A stretch of DNA of 64,000 nucleotides from Hymenobacter cavernae (lineage in GTDB: Bacteria > Bacteroidota > Bacteroidia > Cytophagales > Hymenobacteraceae), in contig NZ_BMHT01000003.1 in assembly GCF_014641455.1 (NCBI RefSeq), positions 491,921 to 555,920 on the forward strand. Direction: 5' to 3'. This document shows positions 8,886-17,267 of the stretch, in pieces. Both the position numbers and the translations under genes were made by a program. Numbering within the stretch: the first letter of the stretch is position 1; the number at the start of each line of letters is the position of its first letter. The notes under the pieces were generated by a model. It was not told the origin of the DNA. It searched no databases and saw only the letters and a list, made by a program, of their open reading frames with translations.

Positions 8886-9078
8886 GGCAAAAGGTGTTTT
8901 GAAGTGGGAATAGGGAGAAAAAGCAGCGTGAAAGCCGCTTTCGGGGTTGTAACGCGAAGTCGACAGTAGGGTTGTGCTGGCGGAAGACAGCCAAATTATC
9001 GGAGTTGTCGTATTAGGCTCAGTTAATATTACTTTCCTCCTCTCTCCTCCTTTTACTTTTCAACGTAACCCTCTCCTC

Positions 9079-9273
9079 ATGAATCAGAAACGCACCTTCG
9101 GCGCCATCCTTACCCTGCTTGGCATTATTGGTATTATCTACGGCGCACTAGGCTTTATGCAAATCGCCGGCCTAGGTCTGAGCCGCATGAACTCGCTCGT
9201 GCCCTTCCTGGTCGGCCTCATTTTCTTCTTTGCCGGTATCAACTTGGTGAAGACGACCAGCGACCGAGCCTAG
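9079..9273 (+). CDS. Small two-helix membrane protein, hypothetical
   Basis: 64 aa from the ATG at 9079; the longer frame from 8974 lies in a divergent promoter region and is unlikely to be translated. Two membrane helices are visible (about 7-28 and 38-56) with a short glycine-rich loop. The leader has a pyrimidine-rich stretch and no Shine-Dalgarno. I do not recognise a named family. Confidence 0.6.
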   Translation: MNQKRTFGAILTLLGIIGIIYGALGFMQIAGLGLSRMNSLVPFLVGLIFFFAGINLVKTTSDRA

Positions 9274-9285
9274 ACTTGATAAGCC

Positions 9286-9326
9286 AAAAACCAGAACGCC
9301 CGACCTAGGTAGGTCGGGCGTTCTGG
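9286..9326 (-). terminator. Terminator with ACCTAGGT at the loop
   Basis: A perfect 16-bp stem (9291-9306 with 9311-9326) has a 4-nt loop. Read on the minus strand it is followed by a T-run, so it terminates the L,D-transpeptidase gene. The palindrome ACCTAGGT (9303-9310) forms the stem top and loop. Confidence 0.75.
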
Positions 9327-9357
9327 CTTCAGAGCAAACCAGTTAGCGACGCGTATC

Positions 9358-10176
9358 CTAGCTGGTGGGCAGGCCTTTGCTGCGCGCAAAACCAAGCAAA
9401 GCCGCATCCAGCTGCAGCCAATCGGAAGCGTAGCGGGCCGTGGCGGGACCGTGGATATAAATGGCACTTCCACCTTTGATGGCCTGAATGACACTGGAGC
9501 TAAGATCGGAGGGCAGGGCCGGGCAACCCTGGCTGCGGCCCAGGCGGCCATGCTGCCGCACGAAGTCTTCGCTCACGTAATCAGCGCCGTGCACCACGAT
9601 GGAGCGACTGTTGGCGTTCGTGTTGTAGCTAGGGTCCAGGCCGTGCAGCTTCAGGGAGAGGCCGTGTTTGCCCTGGTAAGTGCGGCCGGTGCGGTAGAAA
9701 CCCAAGCTACTCATCTCGGAGCCTTCTACGTTGGAAAAGTTCTGGGCAAACTCTTCCCCGGTGTTCTTGCCGTGCGCCACCAGCGTATTGAACAGCACCC
9801 GCTGCTGCCGCAAATCAATGACCCACAAACGCTTCAGGCGACTAGAGCGGCTGAAGTCAATCACAGTCAGGACTTGCTTATCCGTTGAAACGGCACCCTG
9901 GCACTGCAAGCTGTAAAACCCTAGTAAGGCCTCCCGAAATACGGTAACCGGTAAACCGCTGGTTGCCAAGCCCGTCTGAACGTAAGTCAGCATCAGGTTT
10001 TGCTCGAAAGCGGCCTGGTACATGGCACGGCGGGCGGCATCCGTTATAACAGGCGCATCGGCGGTAGGCTTGTGTGCACGATGCGGTGCATCAGCAGCCG
10101 GCGCGGCCGTCACCGGCAGCAGCAAAGAGCAGAAAATCAGCAGGATGCAGGTAAGCGTAGTCGGCGCTTGATTCAT
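9358..10176 (-). CDS. Murein L,D-transpeptidase catalytic domain family protein (YkuD_2 type)
   Basis: 272 aa with a signal peptide (residues 1-27). The domain has GKNTGEEFAQNFSN, then the active-site region with SIVVHGADYV and GRSQGCPALP, which supplies the His and Cys of the L,D-transpeptidase site. The arrangement matches the YkuD_2 branch rather than classical ErfK/YkuD. It probably cross-links or trims peptidoglycan peptides in the periplasm. The catalytic Cys and His are both present. It has its own terminator downstream and a lipoprotein gene diverging upstream. Confidence 0.85.
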   Translation of the reverse strand: MNQAPTTLTCILLIFCSLLLPVTAAPAADAPHRAHKPTADAPVITDAARRAMYQAAFEQNLMLTYVQTGLATSGLPVTVFREALLGFYSLQCQGAVSTDKQVLTVIDFSRSSRLKRLWVIDLRQQRVLFNTLVAHGKNTGEEFAQNFSNVEGSEMSSLGFYRTGRTYQGKHGLSLKLHGLDPSYNTNANSRSIVVHGADYVSEDFVRQHGRLGRSQGCPALPSDLSSSVIQAIKGGSAIYIHGPATARYASDWLQLDAALLGFARSKGLPTS

Positions 10177-10312
10177 TGGCTAGAGGAAGCTAACAGAACA
10201 GTGAATGGCTCGAAAACTCAACGCCGCGAAGGCGGGCGTTACAAATCTAGTACTTTCGTTCTACTTCCGTACCAGAAATTCGCCCTAGGTCAGCGGTTGC
10301 TGGCGTTATTCT

Positions 10313-10717
10313 ATGCTTGTTCGTCGTTTTCTCAGCCCCTTACTGTTCAGCGGCTTACTGCTGCCCACGCTCCTGCTCACGGGTTGCGGCCACTCGCTAC
10401 CTAGCTTTCCTGACTTCGACGCGGCCAGCTGGCGGCGCGATGCTTACGCTTGCCAAAACCAGCGTGCCGCCCTGCTGCCCACCCTCGACAAGCACCGCCA
10501 GGAGCTTTTTGGCGCCCGCACCAACGCCATTGATGAGCTGCTCGGCAAACCCGATGGCGCTGAGCTGGATGAGCAAACCGAGAAAACATACTTCTACTAC
10601 ATCGAGCCAGGCCCGCAGTGCGACAAAGGCCACCAGCGCTCCGCCGCCAATAAGCTGCTGATTCATTTCGGCGCAACGGGCACCGTCACCGAAATCCGCT
10701 ACGAGCGACTTAGATAG
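10313..10717 (+). CDS. Small lipoprotein, possibly BamE/SmpA-like fold
   Basis: 134 aa with a lipoprotein signal ending LLLTGC at residue 25 and a mature start GHSLPSFPDF. The middle contains IDELLGKPDG followed by a YFYYIEPGPQC strand region. This resembles the LLG.P motif of BamE/SmpA-like proteins, where a short helix pair packs on a sheet. The similarity is by motif only. A conserved role in outer-membrane assembly cannot be claimed. A strong terminator lies 80 bp downstream. Confidence 0.6.
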   Translation: MLVRRFLSPLLFSGLLLPTLLLTGCGHSLPSFPDFDAASWRRDAYACQNQRAALLPTLDKHRQELFGARTNAIDELLGKPDGAELDEQTEKTYFYYIEPGPQCDKGHQRSAANKLLIHFGATGTVTEIRYERLR

Positions 10718-10797
10718 CAGTTAACCTAAGCCAGTTTACCCACAGAATCTAGACTAACGCACACATAGTCAATATATTATTAGCCAAGATAAAGACG

Positions 10798-10838
10798 CAA
10801 AAGGCGCTGCCGGTATACCGGCAGCGCCTTTTGTTTGG
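10798..10838. terminator. Bidirectional terminator
   Basis: A perfect 16-bp stem with a 4-nt loop (TATA) and A/T tracts on both sides lies between two convergent genes and should serve both. The plus-strand copy ends in a TTTTG run. Confidence 0.75.
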
Positions 10839-10869
10839 GAGAGAGTGAAATGAAGAATAGGATGAAGTT

Positions 10870-11271
10870 CTACCCTACCCCGTTTTCCTTTGAGGCTGTT
10901 TTGGCGGGCACTGCATCATGCAGGAATTCAGTGTGGTAGAGGCTTAGCTGCGAAGGCGTCAGGATGCGGCTGCACTCGGCTTCGTACTGGCTTTCCAGCT
11001 CCGACACTTTGGCGTTGCGCTTGGCTAGGTCCTGATATTGCCACTCAATCTCGTCGATTGCGGTCAGCTTTATCTCATTTACGGCGCGTAGCCGGATGTA
11101 CTGCCCTTCGTTGAGGTGCAGTTTTTCGGCCATCTGCCGCGTGAGAGCATCAATCAGCTCGGCGGGTGGCGCACTCGAAACGGCGCGCTCGGCGTGCCAG
11201 TCTTTCATTTGCGCCGCGGCCGAACCAGCCAGCGCAACGATCAGAAGAAGAGTAGAGAACAGCGCTTTCAT
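10870..11271 (-). CDS. Small secreted helical protein, Spy/CpxP-like (family A, member 1)
   Basis: 133 aa from the ATG at 11271-11269; the upstream in-frame codons do not look coding. A signal peptide (1-20, ending AAA-Q) precedes an all-helical mature part. Core motif: MAEKLHLNEGQYIRLRAVNEIKLTAI..., then a coiled-coil-like segment and LTPSQLSLYH near the end. Two more copies are at 26166-26528 and 26871-27245, all with the pattern L.EGQY.K(V/L)R.LN and (L/W).P(S/T)Q. The pattern resembles the LTxxQ motif of periplasmic chaperones such as Spy/CpxP, but I cannot prove homology. Function unknown. Confidence 0.65.
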   Translation of the reverse strand: MKALFSTLLLIVALAGSAAAQMKDWHAERAVSSAPPAELIDALTRQMAEKLHLNEGQYIRLRAVNEIKLTAIDEIEWQYQDLAKRNAKVSELESQYEAECSRILTPSQLSLYHTEFLHDAVPAKTASKENGVG

Positions 11272-11471
11272 AAAGCAGGAGAAAGGTGTGGGGCGGTACG
11301 TGGGTTCAGCACTTCTCAAAACTACGCAGAACTTGCTGTTCAGCTTTAGCGAAGTGCTATATATAATACAAATATATATTACATATGTTTAATACGCAAT
11401 AGCTCGGCCGTAAGTTTTGTAAAAAAATTCACAAACGAACTAAATATTATCCTGTCGCTATATTATGGAGC

Positions 11472-11508
11472 AAATAAAAAGCCAACCCCCTGAACAAGGA
11501 TTGGCTTC
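11472..11508 (-). terminator. Terminator after DUF4199 gene
   Basis: On the minus strand the sequence reads AAGCCAATCC, a loop, then GGTTGGCTT followed by TTTATTTG, a hairpin plus T-run just after the DUF4199 gene. Confidence 0.65.
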
Positions 11509-11529
11509 TCCCAGTAAAAAGTCAAGAGA

Positions 11530-12000
11530 TTATTCGATGCCTGATATGGGCTTGTGGTCGGGGCTCTTGAAATATTGCATAGCCACCAGCGAAATAATGA
11601 CACCACCTAGGGTACCCATCAGGATAATAGCCAGAAACGCCATCAGGGCCGAAAGATCGTAGCCGAATAGGTCGCGGGCGTGACTCAGGTCCAGCAGCTC
11701 CGGCTTAATGGCGCTCATGATGATGAAGAAGAAGCCCAGCGTGATGCTGGCTACCATTGCCGTAACGCTACCCGTTCCTAACCCTTGCAGATACCCAATG
11801 CGGTTGTCCTTGGAGCGTTTGAAGTTGGCAATGGCCATGGCAATGCCGGCAGAGATAATTACCAGATTGAAGCCACCCGCTTCCAGACGGTCGAAGAAAC
11901 CGGCAAAGACGGCTATCAGGGTATACACAATCATAGCACCGGCGGTAAGAAGGCCGTAGCGGAAGCCATTTTGTTCGGGGGTAAGGCGAGCGTCACCCAT
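11530..12000 (-). CDS. DUF4199 family membrane protein
   Basis: 156 aa with about four membrane helices (about 14-36, 44-60, 75-95 and 118-143). The N-terminus NGFRYGLLTAGAMI and the GYLQGLGTGSVTAMVASITLG segment fit DUF4199, a family common in Bacteroidota with no defined function. It often sits near cell-envelope glycosyltransferases. Here a 366-bp intergenic space separates it from the divergent ABC-F gene. Confidence 0.8.
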   Translation of the reverse strand: MGDARLTPEQNGFRYGLLTAGAMIVYTLIAVFAGFFDRLEAGGFNLVIISAGIAMAIANFKRSKDNRIGYLQGLGTGSVTAMVASITLGFFFIIMSAIKPELLDLSHARDLFGYDLSALMAFLAIILMGTLGGVIISLVAMQYFKSPDHKPISGIE

Positions 12001-12366
12001 AGGAGTCAGGAAAAATGTTTTGGAGATAGATCAGAGAAGCGCAGCGGAACTGCCGCCCTGTGGTTCGGTGTTAGATAACACCCAGAGCAGCGGGCATTTC
12101 CACGTTGATTTTCCTATACTCTTTTCGGCAAGCTGATGTTGTGCAGCCCGCCATTTTTTTTGATTTAGCGGCTTGCAACCGCATTTTTCGATCAACCAAC
12201 CTCTTGAAAATGAGCCGCCAAGTTTTTTGGGGAGTTTCCTCTTTCTCAGCTTTGGCAGGCTTTCACTAGCTACAAGGCGTGGCATTTTGCGTATTTTTGC
12301 GCGCCACGACAGCTAGGTTTAGATTCGAATACTAGTTGACATCTCGTTTTCCCGCTTTTTTCTGCT
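12001..12366. other. Intergenic region upstream of the ABC-F gene
   Basis: 366 bp between divergent genes. A -7-like TATTTTTG lies at 12292-12299 (plus strand), but no TTTG -33 box is at the right distance. A minus-strand 84-codon frame (12031-12285) has a composition unlike a real protein. Nothing else is supported here. Confidence 0.45.
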
Positions 12367-13989
12367 ATGATCAGCACCTCCAACGTAAGTCTGCGCTACG
12401 GTAAGCGCGTTCTGTTTGAAGACGTTACGATTAAATTTCTGCCCGGCAACGTGTACGGCCTCATCGGGGCCAACGGCGCCGGCAAATCAACTTTCCTGAA
12501 GATTCTGTCGGGTGAGATTGAAGCCAACACGGGTTCGGTTGACATGCCCAAAGGTGCCCGCCTTTCGGTACTGAAGCAGAACCAGTTCGAGTACGACAAC
12601 TATCCGGTGCTCCAAACCGTGATTATGGGCCACACGCGCCTGTGGAAGGTGATGGCCGAAAAAGACGCCATCTACGCCAAGCCCGACTTTTCGGACGCCG
12701 ACGGTGAGCGCGCCGCTGAGCTGGAAGGCGAGTTTGCCGACCTGGAAGGCTGGAATGCCGATTACGAAGCCGCCGAGCTGCTCAGCGGCCTGGGCATTGG
12801 CGAAGACAAGCACCACACCCTGATGGCCGACCTAGGTACCTCCGATAAGGTGCGGGTGCTGCTGGCGCAGGCGCTGTTCGGCAACCCTGACGTGCTGCTG
12901 CTCGACGAGCCTACCAACGGCCTCGATGCCGAAACTGTGCTGTGGCTGGAAAACTTCCTCGATTCGTTCCAGAACACGGTAATTGTGGTGAGCCACGACC
13001 GCCACTTCCTCGACGCCGTGTGTAACTACATGGCCGACCTGGACTTCTCGAAAATCACGATGTATCCGGGCAACTACTCGTTCTGGTACGAGTCGTCGCA
13101 GCTGGCTTTGCGTCAGCGCCAGGAGGTGAACAAGAAGACCGAAGACAAGCGCAAGGAACTGGAAGAGTTCGTGCGCCGCTTCTCGGCTAACGCTTCCAAG
13201 AGCAAGCAGGCTACTTCGCGCCAGAAGCTGCTGCAAAAGCTTACGCTGGAGGAGATTAAGCCGTCGTCGCGCAAGTACCCCTACATTGCGTTCAAGGCGG
13301 AGCGCGAGGCCGGCAACCAGCTGCTGACGGTAGAGAACCTGGCTGCTTCGGTGGATGGACAGACCATTTTCCGCAACGTGTCGTTCTCGCTCGATAAAGG
13401 CGACAAGGTGGCCATCGTGGGCCGCGACGACCGCGCCGCTTCCCTCCTATTCGACATCCTGTTCGAGCAGATCAAAGCGGAGAGAGGCACCTTCAAGTGG
13501 GGCACTACCATCACGCCGAGCTACTTCCCGAAGGAGAACAACGAGTTCTTCGACACCGACCTGAACCTGGTAGACTGGCTGCGGCAATACTCAACCGAAA
13601 AGGACGAAAGCTTCATCCGGGGCTTCTTGGGCCGCATGCTGTTTTCGGGCGAGGAGTCGCAGAAGAAATCCAACGTGCTGAGCGGGGGCGAAAAAGTGCG
13701 CTGCATGCTCTCCAAGATGATGATGGAAGCCGGCAACGTGCTCGTGCTCGACGACCCGACGAACCACCTCGACCTGGAAAGCATTCAGGCGCTGAACAAC
13801 TCCTTGCGCGACTTCAGCGGCACGCTCATCTTTGCCTCCCACGATTTGCAGTTCATTGATACTGTGGCGAATCGCATCATCGAGCTGACACCAGACGGCA
13901 TCCTGGATCGTCGGATGACGTACGAAGAATACCTGGCCGACGAGCAGATAAAAGCGCAACGCCAGCGCATGTACCAACTCGTGTCGTAA
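12367..13989 (+). CDS. ABC-F ATPase, YbiT-like
   Basis: 540 aa with two ABC domains and no membrane segment, as in ABC-F translation factors that act at the ribosome. The closest pattern I recognise is YbiT: HTRLWKVMAEKDAIYAKPDF, SRFSANASKSKQATSR and the LSGGEKVRCML signature of domain 2. Walker A of domain 1 is intact (GANGAGKST, 34-42). In domain 2 the corresponding loop reads GRDDRAAS (about 351-358), with neither the usual Lys nor the glycines, so ATP binding there is probably weakened. Walker B is intact in both (LLLDEPTNGLD, LVLDDPTNHLD). Domain 1 has GTSDKVRVLLAQ in place of a canonical LSGG. Confidence 0.9.
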   Translation: MISTSNVSLRYGKRVLFEDVTIKFLPGNVYGLIGANGAGKSTFLKILSGEIEANTGSVDMPKGARLSVLKQNQFEYDNYPVLQTVIMGHTRLWKVMAEKDAIYAKPDFSDADGERAAELEGEFADLEGWNADYEAAELLSGLGIGEDKHHTLMADLGTSDKVRVLLAQALFGNPDVLLLDEPTNGLDAETVLWLENFLDSFQNTVIVVSHDRHFLDAVCNYMADLDFSKITMYPGNYSFWYESSQLALRQRQEVNKKTEDKRKELEEFVRRFSANASKSKQATSRQKLLQKLTLEEIKPSSRKYPYIAFKAEREAGNQLLTVENLAASVDGQTIFRNVSFSLDKGDKVAIVGRDDRAASLLFDILFEQIKAERGTFKWGTTITPSYFPKENNEFFDTDLNLVDWLRQYSTEKDESFIRGFLGRMLFSGEESQKKSNVLSGGEKVRCMLSKMMMEAGNVLVLDDPTNHLDLESIQALNNSLRDFSGTLIFASHDLQFIDTVANRIIELTPDGILDRRMTYEEYLADEQIKAQRQRMYQLVS

Positions 13990-14006
13990 GCACGTTGTAG
14001 CTGTCT

Positions 14007-14858
14007 ATGAAACGTCTTCTTTCCATGCTAGCCCTTGCGGGGGCTAGCCTGCTGGTGGCTCCTGGGGCGGCCCTGGCACAAACCGACACTACCTCTACCA
14101 AGCCCCAGTTGAACACGGCCCCGCCCGGTGCCAAGCCGCAGCTCAACACGGCTCCGCCGGCCAGTACAGCTCCTTCTTATCCTTCGTACGAGAAAAAGGC
14201 GCCGCGACCAGCGGTGCCCGTGCCGGCACCACCGCCCATTGATGAGCCGCTGCCCACGCAGCAGCCTAGGCCTAACCAGGACAATCCTTCTGGATTGAGC
14301 TTTCCAAAAGGCACGTCTTCTGCTGAGCAGCCGAAGCCGGTGCGCAAGTATTTCCTGTACACCAATTTCGGTCTAGGTTATACGAGCTTCAACGGACAAG
14401 GGCAGTTTAATGCTGGCGTAGCGCCAGCTATTGGTTATAGAGTAAACGACCGTTTTTCAGTAGGCCCTGGAATAAGTTACTCTTACATCAGCGTCAACAA
14501 CTCGTACTACACGCCTCCAAGGAGCCCATACATTAAGAGCGTTCACTACAACAATGTGGGGGTGAAAGCTTTTGCGCAGTACCGGATAATAGATCAGTTT
14601 TTCCTGCACGGAGAGTACGAGGTTACGCAGCTAAATGCGAAGGGCACTTACGACACAGGGGAAGTAATAAAGGCCCACTCCGTAGCCAATACGTTGTTGG
14701 CTGGTGCTGGCTACCGGCAGGAGTTCAGTGACCGGTTCGCCGCTGACATTGTGATTCTATACAATTTCAACGACGGAGTTGATAGTGAAGGCTACCGGCA
14801 ATCGCCCTACGGCCAGCCGGAAATCCGCTTTAATTTCCTGTATTACCTAGGTAAGTAA
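14007..14858 (+). CDS. Outer-membrane beta-barrel protein with Pro/Ala-rich linker
   Basis: 283 aa. A signal peptide (1-24) is followed by a low-complexity stretch with a repeated KPQLNTAPP unit and a Pro-rich segment up to about residue 115. A barrel-like domain follows, with alternating aromatic strands (YTNFGLGYTSFNGQGQFN, SVGPGISYSYISV, FFLHGEYEVTQL) and ends in FNFLYYLGK. This resembles the outer-membrane-beta-barrel (PF13568-like) proteins of Bacteroidota. The linker could cross or bind peptidoglycan. Ligand unknown. Confidence 0.75.
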   Translation: MKRLLSMLALAGASLLVAPGAALAQTDTTSTKPQLNTAPPGAKPQLNTAPPASTAPSYPSYEKKAPRPAVPVPAPPPIDEPLPTQQPRPNQDNPSGLSFPKGTSSAEQPKPVRKYFLYTNFGLGYTSFNGQGQFNAGVAPAIGYRVNDRFSVGPGISYSYISVNNSYYTPPRSPYIKSVHYNNVGVKAFAQYRIIDQFFLHGEYEVTQLNAKGTYDTGEVIKAHSVANTLLAGAGYRQEFSDRFAADIVILYNFNDGVDSEGYRQSPYGQPEIRFNFLYYLGK

Positions 14859-14875
14859 ACCTAGGTTCAAACCTA

Positions 14876-14918
14876 TAAAAAAGGAGCTGCTCTGGTGAGA
14901 GCAGCTCCTTTTTGTTTT
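14876..14918 (+). terminator. Terminator after the barrel gene
   Basis: A stem AAGGAGCTGCTCT with AGAGCAGCTCCTT and a 4-nt loop is flanked by A- and T-runs, between two convergent genes. Two ACCTAGGT copies (14845, 14859) precede it; the first is the last Leu-Gly of the CDS. Confidence 0.75.
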
Positions 14919-14938
14919 CAGACAACTAGTTGGCTAAC

Positions 14939-15106
14939 CTATACTGTGCCGCCGCGAATCAGGCGCAGCACAATGGCGATGATAGCCAGCACCAGCAGAA
15001 TGTGAATCAGGTTACCGCTGGCCATGCCAGTACCTAATACGCCGAAGAAGCCCAGCGCCCAGATGATAATGAGAATGACGGCGATGATGTACAGCAAATT
15101 ACCCAT
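14939..15106 (-). CDS. Lmo0937-type small membrane protein
   Basis: 55 aa from the ATG at 15106-15104 (MGNLLYIIAVILIIIWALGFFG). Two membrane helices surround a short Gly/Ser loop, and it ends LRLIRGG. This pattern is the Lmo0937 family of small membrane proteins, which are often stress-induced in other bacteria. The longer frame back to 15160 adds an unrelated stretch. Function unknown. Confidence 0.7.
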   Translation of the reverse strand: MGNLLYIIAVILIIIWALGFFGVLGTGMASGNLIHILLVLAIIAIVLRLIRGGTV

Positions 15107-15388
15107 GGTGTTTGGAAGAGTTTTGATGATGGAAAGGGGGAGAGAAACCTTTCGCCTCATACCAAGTTCTTCTTTACAGAGGCACTTGGTGCGACGATTT
15201 GGAGGTTTGTACGCTGCGGTATTTCAAAAGGATATATTTGGATTAAAGAATTACCGCAATTTGTTGGGCTTTTTGCGGAAAACAGCCAGTTTCTGAGCGT
15301 ATTGCGCAGTTTTTCGCCAATACGATTTTTTTCTTTCGGCGGATCTAGTGCCGCTTACAGTTAGTCGACGGCACACTGTTTTTCCGCT

Positions 15389-15396
15389 TAGCTTTG
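15389..15396 (+). promoter_or_regulatory. Candidate -7 box for the 3-hydroxyacyl-CoA dehydrogenase gene
   Basis: TAGCTTTG fits TAnnTTTG, 63 bp before the start codon at 15460. No -33 TTTG at a normal distance was seen. Confidence 0.35.
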
Positions 15397-15459
15397 CCGC
15401 TATTACTGCCCGGCAGCCGCGGCCGGGCAGCTTTTACCTCCACCCAAATTCTCCCTCTC

Positions 15460-16347
15460 ATGCTCAACGTCGCCGTTATTGGCTCCGGTACCATGGGCAA
15501 TGGTATTGCCCACGTATTCGCGCAGCACGGCTTTCCCGTCGCCCTCATCGATATCAATCAGGCCGCCCTCGACAAAGCCTTGGGCACCATCGGCAAAAAC
15601 CTGGACCGGCAGCTCGCCAAAGGCACCCTCACCGCTGACGAAAAGGCCGCAACCCTAGGTCGACTGACGACTTACACCAGCATAGCCGATGGCGTGCGCG
15701 AAGCGCGGCTCGTGGTGGAAGCGGCCACTGAGAACATCGATCTGAAGCTGAAGATCTTCCGTGACCTGGACCAGCACGCGCCGCCAGAAGCCATCCTAGC
15801 TTCCAATACCTCGTCTATTTCCATCACCCAGATTGCGGCCGTCACCCAGCGGCCGACGCAGGTGATTGGGATGCACTTCATGAACCCGGTGCCGGTGATG
15901 CAGCTCGTCGAAGTTATCCGCGGCTACGCTACCTCCGACGCTGTAACGGTGCAGGTGATGGACCTGGCCCGACAGCTCAGCAAAACGCCGGTGGAAGTGA
16001 ACGATTACCCTGGTTTCGTCGCCAACCGCATTCTGATGCCGATGATCAACGAGGCGATTTACACCTTGTTTGAAGGCGTGGCCGGCGTGGCCGAAATCGA
16101 CACGGTGATGAAGCTAGGTATGGCCCACCCGATGGGCCCGCTCCAACTCGCCGATTTTATCGGGCTGGATGTGTGCCTGGCTATTTTGCGGGTGTTGCAC
16201 GAAGGTTTGGGCAATCCGAAATACGCCCCCTGCCCTTTGCTCGTAAATATGGTAGCCGCTGGCCGCCTGGGCGTAAAATCGGGCGAAGGGTTCTACTCCT
16301 GGGGTCACGGTACGAAGGAGCTGGTGCTGGCCGAGCGGTTTGCGTAG
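15460..16347 (+). CDS. 3-hydroxyacyl-CoA (3-hydroxybutyryl-CoA) dehydrogenase
   Basis: 295 aa from the ATG at 15460, because the Rossmann motif VIGSGTMGNGIAH must lie near the N-terminus. The enzyme oxidises 3-hydroxyacyl-CoA to 3-ketoacyl-CoA with NAD, or runs the reverse in butyryl-CoA synthesis. Visible are NTSSISITQIA, the catalytic-type HFMNPVPVMQLVEVI and the C-terminal domain start DYPGFVANRILMPMINEA. The length fits single-domain members (HBD/PaaH-like); whether it serves beta-oxidation, phenylacetate degradation or butanoate metabolism cannot be told. Its stop codon lies at the edge of an inverted repeat. Confidence 0.9.
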   Translation: MLNVAVIGSGTMGNGIAHVFAQHGFPVALIDINQAALDKALGTIGKNLDRQLAKGTLTADEKAATLGRLTTYTSIADGVREARLVVEAATENIDLKLKIFRDLDQHAPPEAILASNTSSISITQIAAVTQRPTQVIGMHFMNPVPVMQLVEVIRGYATSDAVTVQVMDLARQLSKTPVEVNDYPGFVANRILMPMINEAIYTLFEGVAGVAEIDTVMKLGMAHPMGPLQLADFIGLDVCLAILRVLHEGLGNPKYAPCPLLVNMVAAGRLGVKSGEGFYSWGHGTKELVLAERFA

Positions 16348-16456
16348 GAATGCGCCACGGCGCGTTCGGCGTTGCACGACGCGCTGAGTAAACCTAGGTA
16401 AAGCAACGAGCACCGTTCAGGCGGCACCTGCGCCGAACGCGCCGTGGCGCGTTCCT
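16346..16456. repeat. Inverted-repeat element with 26-bp arms
   Basis: Arms 16346-16371 and 16431-16456 are reverse complements with one mismatch (core GCGCCACGGCGCG / CGCGCCGTGGCGC). The space between contains ACCTAGGT at 16392. The transcript could fold into a long hairpin between two genes. The left arm begins inside the stop codon of the dehydrogenase. Confidence 0.7.
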
Positions 16457-16506
16457 ACACCGTTCAGCTTTTTAAACTTTTTCGCCTGCAATATCCTTGT
16501 ATTCGT

Positions 16507-17157
16507 ATGGTAAAGCTTTTGACGGCCGTGCTGCTGGCGCTGGGCCTTTCTTCGGTCAGTTTTGCGCAGGGCAAGGCCGTAACTCAACCTGTAACTTCAA
16601 CTAAGAACATGGAATTAGCAACATTTGGCGCGGGCTGCTTCTGGTGCACGGAAGCCGTTTTTCAGGACCTGGAAGGTGTCGAGAAAGTGGAATCAGGCTA
16701 TGCCGGCGGGCGCATCTCGAACCCCACCTACAAGGAAGTATGCTCGGGCCTGACGGGTCACGCTGAAGTAGTGAACATCACCTACAACCCAAGCAAAGTA
16801 AGCTTCGAGGAGCTGCTGGAGGTGTTCTGGAAAACCCACGACCCGACGACGCTCAACCGCCAGGGCAACGACGTAGGCACTCAGTACCGCTCGGTGATTT
16901 ATTACCATAACGACGAGCAGAAGCGCCTAGCCGAGGAGTACAAGAAGAAGCTCAACGACGCTCATGCCTTCCCGAACCCCGTTGTGACGGAAATCACCGC
17001 CGCCCCGACCTTCTACAAGGCCGAGAACTACCACCAGGACTACTACAACCTGAACGGCACTCAGCCTTACTGCCAGTTTGTGGTGAAGCCCAAAGTCGAT
17101 AAAGTACGTGCCGTATTCGGCGACAAGCTGAAGAAGTCGGCTACGGCCGCGAAGTAA
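16507..17157 (+). CDS. msrA: Peptide-methionine (S)-S-oxide reductase, exported
   Basis: 216 aa from the ATG at 16507. The first 20 residues form a signal peptide (LLTAVLLALGLSSVSFAQG), so this form acts outside the cytoplasm. The catalytic motif is GCFWCTE, followed by a GYAGG segment and TYKEVCSGLTGHAEVV, both typical of MsrA, and YHQDYY near the end. It reduces methionine-S-sulfoxide in proteins using thiol recycling. An upstream in-frame GTG (16444) lies inside the inverted repeat and is rejected. Confidence 0.93.
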   Translation: MVKLLTAVLLALGLSSVSFAQGKAVTQPVTSTKNMELATFGAGCFWCTEAVFQDLEGVEKVESGYAGGRISNPTYKEVCSGLTGHAEVVNITYNPSKVSFEELLEVFWKTHDPTTLNRQGNDVGTQYRSVIYYHNDEQKRLAEEYKKKLNDAHAFPNPVVTEITAAPTFYKAENYHQDYYNLNGTQPYCQFVVKPKVDKVRAVFGDKLKKSATAAK

Positions 17158-17172
17158 GACCTACCTTTTACT

Positions 17173-17212
17173 AAAAAGGCCGCTGCTCCTCTGAGCAGCG
17201 GCCTTTTTGTTT
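17173..17212 (+). terminator. Terminator after msrA
   Basis: A 16-bp GC-rich stem with a CTCT loop, flanked by A- and T-runs, 15 bp after the msrA stop codon. Confidence 0.8.
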
Positions 17213-17267
17213 GTAAACCAGTTAGAAAGTTTGAGCGAGTGATTTCCATTCAACACTCAAAACTTCT

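Noticed and set aside
12031..12285. 84-codon minus-strand ORF upstream of the ABC-F gene
   Set aside because: Composition is Lys/Arg/Ser-rich without a domain or signal, and it lies in a promoter region.
15394..15459. Longer start for the 3-hydroxyacyl-CoA dehydrogenase
   Set aside because: It would add 22 residues before the Rossmann motif VIGSGTMG, which normally follows the N-terminus closely, and it would start inside the proposed -7 box region.
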